From the NCBI RefSeq assembly GCF_014042365.1, contig NZ_JACEZS010000009.1, positions 124,001 through 188,000 on the forward strand: a DNA stretch of 64,000 nucleotides, given 5' to 3'. Origin of the DNA: Rugamonas fusca. GTDB taxonomy: Bacteria > Pseudomonadota > Gammaproteobacteria > Burkholderiales > Burkholderiaceae_D. This document shows positions 53,673 to 63,846 of this stretch, piece after piece (the stretch's first letter is position 1; every line of letters starts with the position of its first letter). The notes beneath the pieces were generated by a model, which saw only the letters and a list, made by a program, of their open reading frames with translations, had not been told where the DNA came from and did not search any database. A program made the position numbers and the translations under genes.

Positions 53673-55877
53673 ATGCACAGGGAAATGGCGGAACAACAAA
53701 CCAAGGGTGAAGTGCTGATCGTGGAGGACACGCCGGCTTCGCTCAAACTGCTGAGCGACCTGTTGACGGAGGCCGGCTACTACGTGCGCCAGGCGCCCAA
53801 CGGCGAGCTGGCCCTGTGGACGGCCCAGTCGCGTCCGCCCGAGCTGATCCTGCTCGACATCCGCATGCCCGGCATCGATGGCTTCGAAGTGTGCCGCCGC
53901 CTCAAGCAGTCGCCCGAGCTGCGCCATGTGCCCGTGATCTTCCTGTCGGCCCAGCACGACACGGACGACAAGGTGCGCGGCTTCGCGCTGGGCGCCGTGG
54001 ACTTCATCGCCAAGCCGTTCCAGGCCGAGGAAATCCTGGCCCGCACGGACGCCCACGTGCGCCTGTCGCGTACCCAGAAAGCGCTGGCCGACGAGCGGGC
54101 GCTGCTGGAACAGCGGGTCAGCGAACGCACGGCCGAACTGGCCAAGCTGGCCCACTCGCTGGAACAGGAAGTGCGCCAGCGCCGCGCCAACGAGGAATTC
54201 CTGCGGCTGGCCAGCCAGGTGTTCGAGGCCACCCAGGACGCCATCGTCATCACCGACGAGAAGGGCGACATCCTGGCCACCAACCCGGCCTTCACCCGCA
54301 TCTCCGGCTACGGTGCCAAGGAAGTGGTGGGGCGGGGCGTGGCCATGCTGCACGCGGGCGGCCAGGACGCGCCCGGCTTCCAGGCCCTGACCCAGTCGCT
54401 GACGGCGGCCGGCCACTGGTCCGGCGAGATCATGGCGCGCCGCAAGAACGGCCACACTTATCCCGGCCTGCTCAGTGTTTCCGTCGTCAAGGACGCGGAC
54501 GGCAAGCTGCTCAACATCGTGGCCGTGTTCATGGACCTCACGGAGCGCAAGGCCGAACAGCACCTGATCGACTTCCTGTCCAACCACGACGCCCTGACGG
54601 GACTGCCCAACCGCCTGCTGGCGCGCCAGCGCTTCGAGCACCTGCAGGGCGTGGCCCGGCGCGAAGGCCAGTGCGTGACGGTGATGTGCCTGGACCTGGA
54701 CCGCTTCAAGAGCGTGAACGACACCTACGGCCCGCAAATGGGCGACAAGGCGCTGCAGGCCGTGGCCCGCTTCCTCAACGACACGGTGCGCGAGGGCGAC
54801 ACGGTCACGCGCCAGGGCGGCGACGAATTCCAGATCATCCTGCAGGACGACATCAAGTGCGGCGGCACCTTGCTGCTGGCCCAGCGCATCCTGGCCGGGC
54901 TGCGCACGGAACTGGTGATCGATGGCCAGCCCATCTCGCTCACCTCCAGCATCGGCGTGGCCGTCAGTCCCACCGACGGCGACAGCCTCGATGAACTGGT
55001 GCGCAATGCCGACACGGCCCTGTACCGGGCCAAGGAGACGGGGCGCGACAACTACGCCTTCTTCACCGAGCGCATGGATGCGGAAATCCGCGACAAGCTG
55101 GCGATCCAGGGCCAGCTGCGCGGCGCCATCGCGCGCGACGAGTTCGAAGTGCATTACCAGCCCCAGATCTGCCTGCGTACGGGCCAGATGGTGGGCGCCG
55201 AGGCTTTGCTGCGCTGGGATAACCCGGTGCTGGGCAAGGTGCCGCCCAACCGCTTCATCCCGCTGGCCGAGGAATACGGGCTGGTGAACCCGATCGGCGA
55301 ATGGGTGCTCGAAAGCGTGTGCGCCCAGATCAAGGTGTGGCATGACCAGGGGCTGGGCCAGATCAAGGTGGCCGTCAACCTGTCGGCCGGCCAGTTCGGC
55401 CACGACAGCACGGTGCCGTTCGTGGAAGGCACGCTGCGCCGCTTCGGCATCCCGCCCGCCTGCCTGGGGCTGGAGATCACGGAGGGCACGGTGATGGGCG
55501 ACCCGGACAAGGCGGTGGCCGCGCTCAAGCGCCTGAAGGACATCGGCGTGAGCATTTCGCTCGACGACTTCGGCACCGGCTATTCCAGCCTGGGTTATTT
55601 GAAGCGCTTCCCGATCGACGTGCTCAAGATCGACAAATCCTTCGTCGACGACGTCACCACCAATCCCAACGACGCGGCCATCGCGCTGTCGGTGATTTCG
55701 CTGGCCCACAACCTGAACCTGCGGGTGATCGCGGAAGGGGTGGAGACGCGCGAGCAGGTCGACTTCCTGGCCCAGCGCGGTTGCGACGAGATGCAGGGCT
55801 ACTTCTTCAGCCGTCCGGTGGGCGCAGAGGCGTTCACGGCGCTGCTGCGCGAGAAGCGCTGCGTGCCCGACCTGTAA
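53673..55877 (+). CDS. Response regulator with PAS, GGDEF and EAL domains
   Basis: 734 aa. Receiver at about 12-130 (VLIVEDTPASLKLL; phospho-Asp in LILLDIRMPGIDG; Lys in FIAKPFQAEE). A coiled coil and PAS domain (about 170-300) follow, then GGDEF (motif 382-386, intact) and EAL (E510 in GAEALLRW; DDFGTGYSS; EGVETREQ). It should turn phosphorylation into a change in c-di-GMP level, with phosphodiesterase activity likely dominant. The kinase gene lies 109 bp upstream on the same strand. Confidence 0.92.
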   Translation: MHREMAEQQTKGEVLIVEDTPASLKLLSDLLTEAGYYVRQAPNGELALWTAQSRPPELILLDIRMPGIDGFEVCRRLKQSPELRHVPVIFLSAQHDTDDKVRGFALGAVDFIAKPFQAEEILARTDAHVRLSRTQKALADERALLEQRVSERTAELAKLAHSLEQEVRQRRANEEFLRLASQVFEATQDAIVITDEKGDILATNPAFTRISGYGAKEVVGRGVAMLHAGGQDAPGFQALTQSLTAAGHWSGEIMARRKNGHTYPGLLSVSVVKDADGKLLNIVAVFMDLTERKAEQHLIDFLSNHDALTGLPNRLLARQRFEHLQGVARREGQCVTVMCLDLDRFKSVNDTYGPQMGDKALQAVARFLNDTVREGDTVTRQGGDEFQIILQDDIKCGGTLLLAQRILAGLRTELVIDGQPISLTSSIGVAVSPTDGDSLDELVRNADTALYRAKETGRDNYAFFTERMDAEIRDKLAIQGQLRGAIARDEFEVHYQPQICLRTGQMVGAEALLRWDNPVLGKVPPNRFIPLAEEYGLVNPIGEWVLESVCAQIKVWHDQGLGQIKVAVNLSAGQFGHDSTVPFVEGTLRRFGIPPACLGLEITEGTVMGDPDKAVAALKRLKDIGVSISLDDFGTGYSSLGYLKRFPIDVLKIDKSFVDDVTTNPNDAAIALSVISLAHNLNLRVIAEGVETREQVDFLAQRGCDEMQGYFFSRPVGAEAFTALLREKRCVPDL

Positions 55878-55928
55878 TGCTCGCGTATTAATCAATTGCA
55901 TTCAACCTATTCATCTTCCTGGAGCGTT

Positions 55929-57740
55929 ATGGAAAAGAAGACCAGGGCTGGCGCCCGCGCGTTTGCCTGTTTGCTCACCTCCGTGCTGGCCACGGCTGGC
56001 GTGGCCATGCCCGCCGCCGCGGTCGCGGCCAGCGTGACCGCTTCCCGTCCGGCCGCTGGCCCGGACGATGCCCGCCTCAAGGCCATCTACACGCAGGAAT
56101 GGACATGGCGCCTGACCCAGCGACTGGAGGATGACGAGGACGATGACAACGGCGTGCGGCCCGATCTGCCCCACGTCGATCCGGCCACCCAGCAGGCGCG
56201 CCTGGCGTACTGGCAGGACGTGTTGAAAAAGCTGGACGGTATCGCGCCGGCCCGCCTGTCGGCGCCCGAGCGCATCAACTATGCCGTGTACCGCGCCCAG
56301 ATCGCGGCCCTGGTGGCCGGCCAGCGCTTCCGCGAATACGAAAAGCCGCTCAATGCCGACACGGCGTTCTGGTCCAACATGGCCGACGAGGGGCGCAAGC
56401 ACTTCACCACCGAGAAGGAATACCGCGACTATCTGAAGCAGCTGGCCGACGTGCCGCGCTATTTCGGCGAGGAGATGGCCAACATGCGCGCCGGCCTGGC
56501 GCGCGGCTTCACGCCACCGAGGGTCACGCTGGTGGGGCGCGACAGTTCGCTCACCTCCGTGACGGAGGCGGCCACGCCGCAGGATACCGTGTTCTACACC
56601 CCGTTCAAGACCATGCCGGCCACCATGCCGGCCGCCACGCAGGAACTGCTGCGGACCGCCGCCGTGCAGGCCATCAGCACGGCCGTGCAGCCGGCCTACC
56701 GCGCGCTGCTCGACTTCATGCGCACCCAGTACGTACCCCACGCGCGCGAAGCGCTGGCGGCCGAGAGCCTGCCGGACGGCAAGGCCTACTACCAGTCCAA
56801 GATCGTGGAATTCACCACCACGGCGCTGAGCGCGGAACAGATCCACCAGATCGGCCTCGATGAAATGGCCAGGATACGGGCCGAGATGCAGGCCACGATC
56901 GCGCAGACGGGATTCCAGGGCGAGCTGCCGGCCTTCCTGCATTTCCTGCGCACGGACCCGCGCTTTTACGCCAAGACGCCGGAGGAACTGCTGATGCGGG
57001 CGGCCTGGATCGCCAAGAAGTTCGACGGCAAGGCTGGCCAGTATTTCGGCTACCTTCCGCGCCGCCGCTTTGCCATCACGCCGGTGCCGGCCGACCAGGC
57101 GCCGTTCTACACGTCGGGCCGGGGCGGGCCGGGCGTGTACCTGGTCAATACCTACGATCTGCCATCGCGCGCGCTCTACAGCCTGCCGGCGCTCACGCTG
57201 CACGAATCGGCCCCCGGCCATGCGTTCCAGATGCCGGTGGCGCTGGAGCAGCAGGGCTTGCCCCCGTTCCGTCATGCCTACATCTCGGCCTACGGTGAAG
57301 GCTGGGCCCTGTATGCGGAGCGGCTGGGCACGGAGATGGGCATCTACGAAACCCCCTACGAAACCTTCGGCATGCTCAGTTACCAGGCCTGGCGCGCGGC
57401 GCGGCTGGTGGTGGACACGGGCATCCATGCCAAGGGCTGGACCCGCGCCCAGGCGCAGGCCTACCTGCATGACAACACGGCCTTGTCGGAACACGAGATC
57501 GAAACGGAAGTGGATCGCTACATTTCCTGGCCGGGCCAGGCGCTGTCCTACTACCTGGGCGAGATGGCCATCGTCCATGCCCGCAAGAAGGCCGAGGCGG
57601 CGCTGGGCGCGCGCTTCGACATCCGCCATTTCCACGACACGGTGCTGCAACTGGGCTCGGTGCCGCTGCCGGTGCTCGAGGCGCGCATCGACGCCTTCAT
57701 CGCCGACGGCGGCAAGAGTCCCTATCCGGCGCAGCAATAA
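55929..57740 (+). CDS. DUF885-family secreted metallopeptidase-like protein
   Basis: 603 aa from the ATG at 55929 (TGGAG five bases upstream). Signal peptide at about 1-35 (AFACLLTSVLATAGVAMPAAAVA). The C-terminal half has the DUF885 hallmarks: TLHESAPGHAFQM (an HExxPGH-type zinc motif) and YGEGWALYAERLGTEMG. Other parts are helical. Members are thought to be periplasmic or outer-membrane-linked zinc peptidases. The substrate is unknown. Confidence 0.85.
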   Translation: MEKKTRAGARAFACLLTSVLATAGVAMPAAAVAASVTASRPAAGPDDARLKAIYTQEWTWRLTQRLEDDEDDDNGVRPDLPHVDPATQQARLAYWQDVLKKLDGIAPARLSAPERINYAVYRAQIAALVAGQRFREYEKPLNADTAFWSNMADEGRKHFTTEKEYRDYLKQLADVPRYFGEEMANMRAGLARGFTPPRVTLVGRDSSLTSVTEAATPQDTVFYTPFKTMPATMPAATQELLRTAAVQAISTAVQPAYRALLDFMRTQYVPHAREALAAESLPDGKAYYQSKIVEFTTTALSAEQIHQIGLDEMARIRAEMQATIAQTGFQGELPAFLHFLRTDPRFYAKTPEELLMRAAWIAKKFDGKAGQYFGYLPRRRFAITPVPADQAPFYTSGRGGPGVYLVNTYDLPSRALYSLPALTLHESAPGHAFQMPVALEQQGLPPFRHAYISAYGEGWALYAERLGTEMGIYETPYETFGMLSYQAWRAARLVVDTGIHAKGWTRAQAQAYLHDNTALSEHEIETEVDRYISWPGQALSYYLGEMAIVHARKKAEAALGARFDIRHFHDTVLQLGSVPLPVLEARIDAFIADGGKSPYPAQQ

Positions 57741-57762
57741 GGGCGGCGCTGCGTGTTACACG

Positions 57763-58377
57763 CTACAGGTGGCGCAGCGTGCCCAGCAGGCGGGTGCCTG
57801 ATGCGATCACGCTGCCGGCCGCGTCGGCCGTCATGTCGGTGCCGTGGATGGCCGCATTGCAGTCCCGCAGCACGCCGTTGAGAAGCCGGTCCTGGTCCGG
57901 GTCCAGCAGGTGGGCCAGCAGCAGCGCGTCCACCAGTTGATGGATGGGCGCATGGCGCGCTTGCAGCGGCAGCTTGTGCACCTGGGCGATGCGCCGTAAT
58001 TCTCCTTCGAGGTCGATGCGCAGCTTGGCCAGGGCCAGCGCCGGGTCTTCCTCCAGCAGCTCGTCCGTGGACGGGCCCCACAGCGTGGGGCTCTGGCGCC
58101 GCTCGCGCCGTTCCGGGATGCCATCCGTGGCGCGCCCCTGGCCGGGCGGATTGCGCCGCCTGTCATTGGATGGAAACTGCACCAGCGGCGCGTTGGCGCT
58201 GCTTTCCACCGTGCCCGCGAAGTTGGCCAGCGCCGCCATGGCCGCCAGCCCCAGCAGCAGCATGGACGCTTGCTGCAAGCCTTGCTCCAGCGGCAGGCGC
58301 AGGGTGGACGTGAGTACGGCGGCGGCGATGGTGGCCAGCAGGATAGTCAGCGCCAGGTTGATCCGGTTTGTCTTCAT
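57763..58377 (-). CDS. Hypothetical two-helix membrane protein
   Basis: 204 aa. Two membrane segments (about 7-25 and 36-54), an Arg/Pro-rich linker (about 65-100), and a helical C-terminal part (DPALALAKLRIDLEGELRRIAQ; HQLVDALLLAHLLDPDQDRLLNGVL). I do not recognise the family. The C-terminal part looks like a cytoplasmic helical bundle. It is convergent with the DUF885 gene (22 bp between the ends). Confidence 0.65.
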   Translation of the reverse strand: MKTNRINLALTILLATIAAAVLTSTLRLPLEQGLQQASMLLLGLAAMAALANFAGTVESSANAPLVQFPSNDRRRNPPGQGRATDGIPERRERRQSPTLWGPSTDELLEEDPALALAKLRIDLEGELRRIAQVHKLPLQARHAPIHQLVDALLLAHLLDPDQDRLLNGVLRDCNAAIHGTDMTADAAGSVIASGTRLLGTLRHL

Positions 58378-58629
58378 AGCATCCTCCGTGGGGCGGAACG
58401 CGCTCCTGGCTTTATCTTAGACCAGAATCGGCCCGAAAACACGGGCCGGCGGTGACAATGCACGCATTTGTTGAATGGTTTTTTAGATAACATTAGCCCC
58501 ATGGCAGCATTGCGTTCCGTCTCCCCGTTCCGATACGGCGTCAGCGCGGCCCGTCCGTCCCATCCCCCTGTATTCCTGGAGCCGCATGCGTCTTGCCGTA
58601 GTCCAATTTTTCATGCCGGCGGAGTGCCC

Positions 58630-59061
58630 GTGATCGGCACCGCCATCCTGTTGAGTGCCGCCGGCGTCGCTTCGCTGCTGTGGGCCAGCCGCAGCGGCCC
58701 GCTGCTGCCGTTGCCATTCAGTGCCCGCAGCGCCCAATGGAAGGCGTGGCGGCAGCGCTTTCCCCACGCCCCACGCGAGGCCGTGGCCGATTTCCTGGCC
58801 ATGTTTTGCGCCGCATTCGCCTTGCGCAGCTACGAGAAGGCGTTGCTCAGTCCCGATGACCGGGTGTTGGGAATCCACCGCGCCCTGTATCCGGGCGAGG
58901 GCAGTGCGGATTCGCCGCAACTGGCGGCGCTGGCCTCGTCCCTGCGGCAGCGCTATGGCCTGGCCGTGGGCGAGGCGTGGGACGAAGAGGTGACGCTGGC
59001 GGCGCTGTTCGAACTGACCGGCCACGGCGGCATGCCGCTGGCACTGGCCCGTCGCGCCTGA
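58630..59061 (+). CDS. Hypothetical membrane-anchored protein
   Basis: About 143 aa using the GTG at 58630, which has GGAG five bases upstream. One hydrophobic segment (about 2-18, GTAILLSAAGVASLLWA) is followed by a soluble helical domain (WKAWRQRFPHAPREAVADFLAMF; SLRQRYGLAVGEAWDEE). Unrecognised. Longer in-frame starts (ATG 58501, 58468) lack a site and add an unlikely N terminus. Confidence 0.5.
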   Translation: MIGTAILLSAAGVASLLWASRSGPLLPLPFSARSAQWKAWRQRFPHAPREAVADFLAMFCAAFALRSYEKALLSPDDRVLGIHRALYPGEGSADSPQLAALASSLRQRYGLAVGEAWDEEVTLAALFELTGHGGMPLALARRA

Positions 59062-59105
59062 TCCGGGCGCGCGCGGCACCGCCATGGCGGTTGGCGGGCC
59101 CGGTA

Positions 59106-59606
59106 CTAAAGAGCGCTTTTTGCTGTCAGCTGGTCGATGGTGGCCGGTGTGAGCACGCCCGAGTGCGGCGTGCGCCGGCCCTGGGCGTCGAACCAGTAAC
59201 TTCTGGGCATTTCGCCGTGCCACTTGGGGTCGATCGCGTAGCGCAGCTGTTCGGGCGGCGCCGCGCCAAAGCCCCAGGCGTTGGTGGTCAGGGCCAGCTT
59301 GCGCAGCCGTTGTTCCACCAGCGCGTCTGTTTGCGGATCGCCCACGCCGTCGGTGGACAGGGTGACGATCTCCAGTGCCGGGTGGCTGCGCTTCTGTTCG
59401 GCCAGCGCGTTCAGGCTGGCCTGGCAATACACGCAGTCCAGTGACCACAGGATCAGCACGAAGGGCTTGCCCGCGTGCGTGCGCACGATCTGGGCCAGGC
59501 TGTCGGCCTCGAACGGGGCCACGGCCAGTTTCGCTTCAGCCGCCTGGGCCCCCGCGCCCAGCCACAGGGACATGGACAGCAGGGCGGTTGTCATCCAACG
59601 CTTCAT
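59106..59606 (-). CDS. TlpA-like thioredoxin-fold periplasmic protein
   Basis: 166 aa. Signal peptide about 1-22. Thioredoxin-fold redox site C-V-Y-C (in WSLDCVYCQASL) near residue 60, with LILWS before it as in TlpA/ResA proteins. It is shorter than typical TlpA and ends in a LTPATIDQLTAK segment. It could reduce or metallate a partner protein. Its ATG overlaps the stop of the BNR-repeat gene (ATGA at 59603-59606), so it belongs to the TonB operon. Confidence 0.82.
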   Translation of the reverse strand: MKRWMTTALLSMSLWLGAGAQAAEAKLAVAPFEADSLAQIVRTHAGKPFVLILWSLDCVYCQASLNALAEQKRSHPALEIVTLSTDGVGDPQTDALVEQRLRKLALTTNAWGFGAAPPEQLRYAIDPKWHGEMPRSYWFDAQGRRTPHSGVLTPATIDQLTAKSAL

Positions 59607-60865
59607 GGTTTTTTCTCCAGGTTGACGGGCACCACGCGCACGCCTTCGGCTGCGGTGCGCCAGACGAGCACGATGCCATCGCGCCCGCGCAGCAGCTGCG
59701 GATGGTCCGACGCTTGCGCCGTGCTGGCCAGTTCCGTTTCGCGCCAGCTCAGGCCCGCGTCACGCGAGACCCGGCCCATGATGGCGGTGGCCTTGCCGTT
59801 GAACTGGCGCCACGCCAGCACGATGGTGCGGCCGTCGACAGCGATGGCGGCATGGTCGGCCTGTTCGGAACCGAGCTTGACGGGACTGCCCAGCGGCTGG
59901 CCCGGCGCCGCGCTGGCGTAATAGACGCCGCCATCGTCGCCCTTGACCGTGAACCAGGCCTGGTGGCGGGTGCCGTCGGCCGCATAGGCCAGCGCCGGGC
60001 CCTGGTGCGGGCAGGCGTCCACGTGCCAGTCGTCGAAGGTGGCGCGGGTGGGCGTGGCCACGGCGCCGGACGGCGTCAGTTCGGCCAGCGCGTGGTCGCG
60101 CACATTGGGGGTGAACACGTGGCGCCACAAGGCCATCACCTTGCCGTCCGGGCTCGTGGTCAGGGCGATGCGGCAGCATTCGCAGCTGTGGTCGGCCACC
60201 TTGTAGTCGCCGTGGAAGCTGGCGCCCCGGTCGTCGGAGACGGCGTAGTAGACGGCGGCGCCCGTGTAGTCCTGCTGGCGCGCGCGGGCCTGTTCGAGGT
60301 CGCGCTTGTCGATCCAGGCCACGTAGATGCGCCCTTGCGGGTCGATGCTCATGGCGTCGAAGCGGTGGGTGATGATGGCGCGGTCGGCATGCACGGTGAC
60401 GGGAGCCGAGAACGTTTGGCCGCCGTCGAGCGAACGGATGAAGCGCACCTCGCCCGTGTAGGGCATGGCCAGCGGCTTGCTGTAGCTGACGTAGAACTCG
60501 CCCTTGGGGCCGAACAGCAGCTTGGGACGGCTCTCGCCGTCGGCCGCGATGGCTTCCGGCTCGTTCAGGATGCGCGTGGGCGCGGACCAGCTGGCGCCGT
60601 CGTCGTCGGACTTGCGCAGCACCAGGTACTGGGCCGTGCCGTCCACCTCCTTGCTGACGGTCCAGATGGCGCCGCGCGCATCGATGGCGGCGGCCGTGCC
60701 CAGTTCGGCCGATTTGGCAGGCCTCATCATGTGCCCCTGGGGCATGGCCTGCGTTTCGGCATGGGCGCCGGTGCCGGCGGTGGCGCCCAGCGCGCCCAGC
60801 GCCAGCGCGGCCAGCGTGGGCCAGCCGGGCATGGGGCTGGGGATGGATCTTATGGTCTGCCGCAT
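59603..60865 (-). CDS. Exported BNR-repeat (sialidase-fold) protein
   Basis: 420 aa from the ATG at 60865 (GAGG upstream). Export signal about 1-35. The body carries Asp-box/BNR-like repeats (SDDDGASWSAP, SLDGGQTFSAP, SDDRGASFHG, SRDAGLSWRE), giving a six-bladed propeller. There is an unusual C-E-C-C cluster (HSCECCRIAL, about residues 226-230) and a Met/His-rich early segment (MPQGHMMRPAK). The sialidase catalytic residues were not confirmed, so this may not hydrolyse sugars; the Cys cluster suggests metal handling. Located between a TonB receptor and a TlpA gene. Confidence 0.75.
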   Translation of the reverse strand: MRQTIRSIPSPMPGWPTLAALALGALGATAGTGAHAETQAMPQGHMMRPAKSAELGTAAAIDARGAIWTVSKEVDGTAQYLVLRKSDDDGASWSAPTRILNEPEAIAADGESRPKLLFGPKGEFYVSYSKPLAMPYTGEVRFIRSLDGGQTFSAPVTVHADRAIITHRFDAMSIDPQGRIYVAWIDKRDLEQARARQQDYTGAAVYYAVSDDRGASFHGDYKVADHSCECCRIALTTSPDGKVMALWRHVFTPNVRDHALAELTPSGAVATPTRATFDDWHVDACPHQGPALAYAADGTRHQAWFTVKGDDGGVYYASAAPGQPLGSPVKLGSEQADHAAIAVDGRTIVLAWRQFNGKATAIMGRVSRDAGLSWRETELASTAQASDHPQLLRGRDGIVLVWRTAAEGVRVVPVNLEKKP

Positions 60866-60922
60866 GGCATCTGCCTCAAAAAATGGTGGTCGCATCGCAG
60901 GTGATCGCTTAAAGGTCATCGC

Positions 60923-63277
60923 TTACAGGTCATATTTCAGGCTGGCGAACACGGTGCGTTGCGGGTACGGGTTCGGATTCACGTAGTACTTGAAATTGCC
61001 CAGGTTGTTCACGCCCAGCGCCGCCGACCAGCGCTCGTTCACGTTGTAGAGCAGCTTGGCGTCGAACACGCTGTAGTGGCTCACGGCGCCGTACACGTCC
61101 GGATTGACGTCGTTGTACTGGTGGGCGGCCGTATTGTAAAGCGCATTGTGCTGGCGGCCGCTGTAGCGGTAGCTCAGGCTGAGCGCCAGCCGTTCGGTGG
61201 CGTGCCAGGTGGCCACCAGCGTGGCGCGCCAGTCGGGGATGCGGGGCTGGTCCGTGCCCACCAGGCCGGGGTTGCGGCTGTCGGCCGTGATGGTGGAGCG
61301 GGTCCAGGTGGCGCTGCCGTTCAGGTCCAGGCCGCGCACCAGCCAGTCGCGCGCGTCGAACGCTTCCTCCACGCCGTAGGTGCGCACCTTGTCCACGTTC
61401 TGGATGCTCGAGATGTTGGGCGTGACGGTGACGTCGGACTGCGCGATCAGCGCGTCACGCTTGGCTTCCCAGAACAGCGACGAGCGCAGGCTCGCGCGCT
61501 GGAAGTGGCGTTCGGCCACCACCTCGCCCGACACCACGCGCTCGGGCTTGAGGTTGGGATCATTCTGCTTGACGTTGTTGGGCAGGCTGATGACCTGGAA
61601 AATCTCGGCCACGGTCGGGTAGCGCACGGCCTTGCCGAGCGCGGCGCGCAGGGTCCAGTCGGCGCTGGCCAGCCAGGACAGGCCCAGCTTGGGCGAGATG
61701 TCCGTGCTGCTGCGGGCCGCATAGTTCAGCTGCTGGTAGGCCGGCACGTTGGCCGCGTTGTAGTTGCTGCCATCGAAGGCGCGCCAGTGTTCGGCGCGCG
61801 CGCCCGCCACCAGGCGCCAGGCCGGGGCCATGTGCCACGCATCCTGCAGGTACAGCGCCTGCGTTTCTGTCTTGCCGTAGGAATTGCTGGATGGCGTGGC
61901 CGCCGCGTCGCCATACAGCCAGTCCGACGGCACGGCCGAGGTGACCGACTTGAGCGTGTAGCGGTCCACGTGGTAGCCGAAGCTCAGGATGTGCGCGCTG
62001 GCGGTGGTGCCATCGGCGCGCCAGGTGCCGCGCAGGTCCAGGTTGCGCCAGCCGGTGCCGTCGGCCACGGTGAGCGTGCCGGCGGGACGCTGCGCGCCGG
62101 TGCCCGCATCCGTCAGGCTGGCCGTGTTGGCGGCGCTGCGGCTGCGGTCCATGTCCTGCGTGTACAGGCTGGCGATGGCTTCCCAGTCCCAGGTGCCGCC
62201 CGTGTCGGACTTGAGCGACAGGCCGTGCATCAGGTGGCGGCTTTCGCTGTAGCCGGGCGAGGTGCCGGCCAGCGTGTAGTAGTTGCTGTCGCCGGTGAAC
62301 TTGACGTACTTGCCGGCGCCGCTGGCGGCCGTGTTGTAGACGGGATTGCCGGCGCCGTCGCGCAGGTAGGCGGCGACGTCCGTGTTGGACTTGTTCTGCC
62401 ACACGCCCAGCGTGTACATGGCCCGCACGGTGGGCGTGACATCGTAGGCCAGCTTGATCTTGTCCGTGTCCTGCGTGGTATGGTCGGCGCCGATGGCGCT
62501 GGTGATGATGCGTGGGTTACCGCTGGTGTCCGTGTCGCGCAGCTCGCCCGTGACGGCCGTGTAGGCGGTGCCGGACTTGGGGCTGGCCTTGGCGGCCGCG
62601 CCGAAGGTTTGCGGCTGGCCGTGGTTGTCCAGGTGGTCGGCCGTGATCCAGTACGACCACGCACCGGCCTTGTTGCCGATGGCGGCGCTGGCGTGGCTGC
62701 CGTTGTAGTGCTGGCTGGTGCCGTACAGCTTGAAGTCCTGGCTGAACAGGTCGACGCCGGCATGGGCCTCGAAGCGTTCCGGCATGTGGGTGCTCATCAT
62801 CACCACGCCGCCGGCCGAGTTGCCGGGGTAGAGCGCGGAGAACGGGCCGTACAGCACGTCCACCCGTTCGATTTCCACCGGCGCCACCATGCCCCAGCGC
62901 GGCGCCGTGCTGAAGCTGTTGTTGAGGAAGTTCGACAGCAGCAGGTCGTCCGCGTAGACGGTGGTCTGGGCGCTGGAGATCGAACTGTTCACACGCATGA
63001 CGAGCACGCCATTGCGGTCGCCCGCGTAGCGTTCGCGCACGTGCATGCTGGGCAGGTAGTTGAGCACTTCGGCCGCGGTGACGGCGTTGATGCTCGCTTC
63101 GATCTGGCTGGCCGTGATGGACTCGGTGGTGACAACCGGCGCCACCGTGGCGCGCTTTTCGCCTTTGATGACGACTTCCTGCAAGCCGCTGTCGAAAATG
63201 GCGTCGTCGGCCAGCGCGGGCGCGCAGGCGAAGGCCGCGAGCAGGGCCGCGGCGATGGGGGTGTGGTGCGACTTCAT
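60923..63277 (-). CDS. TonB-dependent outer-membrane receptor
   Basis: 784 aa. Signal peptide (about 1-23, AAALLAAFACAPALA), plug domain (about 35-160; LQEVVIKGEKRATVAPV, then ERVDVLYGPFSALYPGNSAGGVVMMST), and a 22-strand barrel ending in RTVFASLKYDL with a hydrophobic terminal residue. It imports a scarce ligand with TonB energy. The ligand is not evident; the gene neighbours (DUF2946, BNR protein with CECC, TlpA) suggest a metal such as copper. The start has AAGGAAGG upstream. Confidence 0.92.
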   Translation of the reverse strand: MKSHHTPIAAALLAAFACAPALADDAIFDSGLQEVVIKGEKRATVAPVVTTESITASQIEASINAVTAAEVLNYLPSMHVRERYAGDRNGVLVMRVNSSISSAQTTVYADDLLLSNFLNNSFSTAPRWGMVAPVEIERVDVLYGPFSALYPGNSAGGVVMMSTHMPERFEAHAGVDLFSQDFKLYGTSQHYNGSHASAAIGNKAGAWSYWITADHLDNHGQPQTFGAAAKASPKSGTAYTAVTGELRDTDTSGNPRIITSAIGADHTTQDTDKIKLAYDVTPTVRAMYTLGVWQNKSNTDVAAYLRDGAGNPVYNTAASGAGKYVKFTGDSNYYTLAGTSPGYSESRHLMHGLSLKSDTGGTWDWEAIASLYTQDMDRSRSAANTASLTDAGTGAQRPAGTLTVADGTGWRNLDLRGTWRADGTTASAHILSFGYHVDRYTLKSVTSAVPSDWLYGDAAATPSSNSYGKTETQALYLQDAWHMAPAWRLVAGARAEHWRAFDGSNYNAANVPAYQQLNYAARSSTDISPKLGLSWLASADWTLRAALGKAVRYPTVAEIFQVISLPNNVKQNDPNLKPERVVSGEVVAERHFQRASLRSSLFWEAKRDALIAQSDVTVTPNISSIQNVDKVRTYGVEEAFDARDWLVRGLDLNGSATWTRSTITADSRNPGLVGTDQPRIPDWRATLVATWHATERLALSLSYRYSGRQHNALYNTAAHQYNDVNPDVYGAVSHYSVFDAKLLYNVNERWSAALGVNNLGNFKYYVNPNPYPQRTVFASLKYDL

Positions 63278-63435
63278 GAAACCTTCCTTGGACGATGTCC
63301 GTGTTTGTTCTTGGGCGGGACGCGGCTGGGCGCGCCGGATCGCATGCCGCCGCCACCCGTTGCGGGCGTGGAGGGCGGGCGCGAACGGACGGCTGGCTGC
63401 GCGCCGGGCGCTTGTTCAGCCAGCGTCCGTCGAGA

Positions 63436-63840
63436 TCAGGCCGTTGCGGAAGGTGGTGCGCGCGGGTGCGCCGCCGTCCAGATGGGCAGCGGGCGTGGCG
63501 CGTGGTAGAACAGGAAGGGATGGCTAGCTTGCGCCGTGAAGGTGGGCAGCGTCAGTTCGGCGCCGGGCAAGGCCAGCGGGGCGCCGCCATGGGTGAAGCA
63601 GAACGGGCAGTGATCGAGGTGCGAGGTGTCGACGCCGGTGGCCGGTTGCTGCATGTCCGGGCCCTGGCCCGCGTCCATGTCCACCAGTTTGGCGCCGGCC
63701 GTGCTGCAAATCTCCATCCAGGCAGCACCGCCGCGCGCACCGGCGCGCGCGTGGGAAATCGACGGCGCGAACGCGGCGAACAGGATGGCCAGGCAGGCGA
63801 TCCAGGCGGCGAAAAGGCGAGTCGTGCGTGTCATTCCCAT
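63436..63840 (-). CDS. DUF2946-like small exported protein
   Basis: 134 aa from the ATG at 63840 (a second ATG is two codons on). Export signal about 1-30 (LFAAWIACLAILFAAFAPSISHA). The centre has SHLDHCPFCFTHGG, the C-P-F-C-H-type motif of DUF2946 proteins, often placed beside copper or TonB genes. It probably binds a metal. It is the first gene of the minus-strand operon leading to the TonB receptor, with 158 bp between. A TATAAT hexamer lies six bases before the ATG. Confidence 0.75.
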   Translation of the reverse strand: MGMTRTTRLFAAWIACLAILFAAFAPSISHARAGARGGAAWMEICSTAGAKLVDMDAGQGPDMQQPATGVDTSHLDHCPFCFTHGGAPLALPGAELTLPTFTAQASHPFLFYHAPRPLPIWTAAHPRAPPSATA

Positions 63841-63846
63841 CGGCCG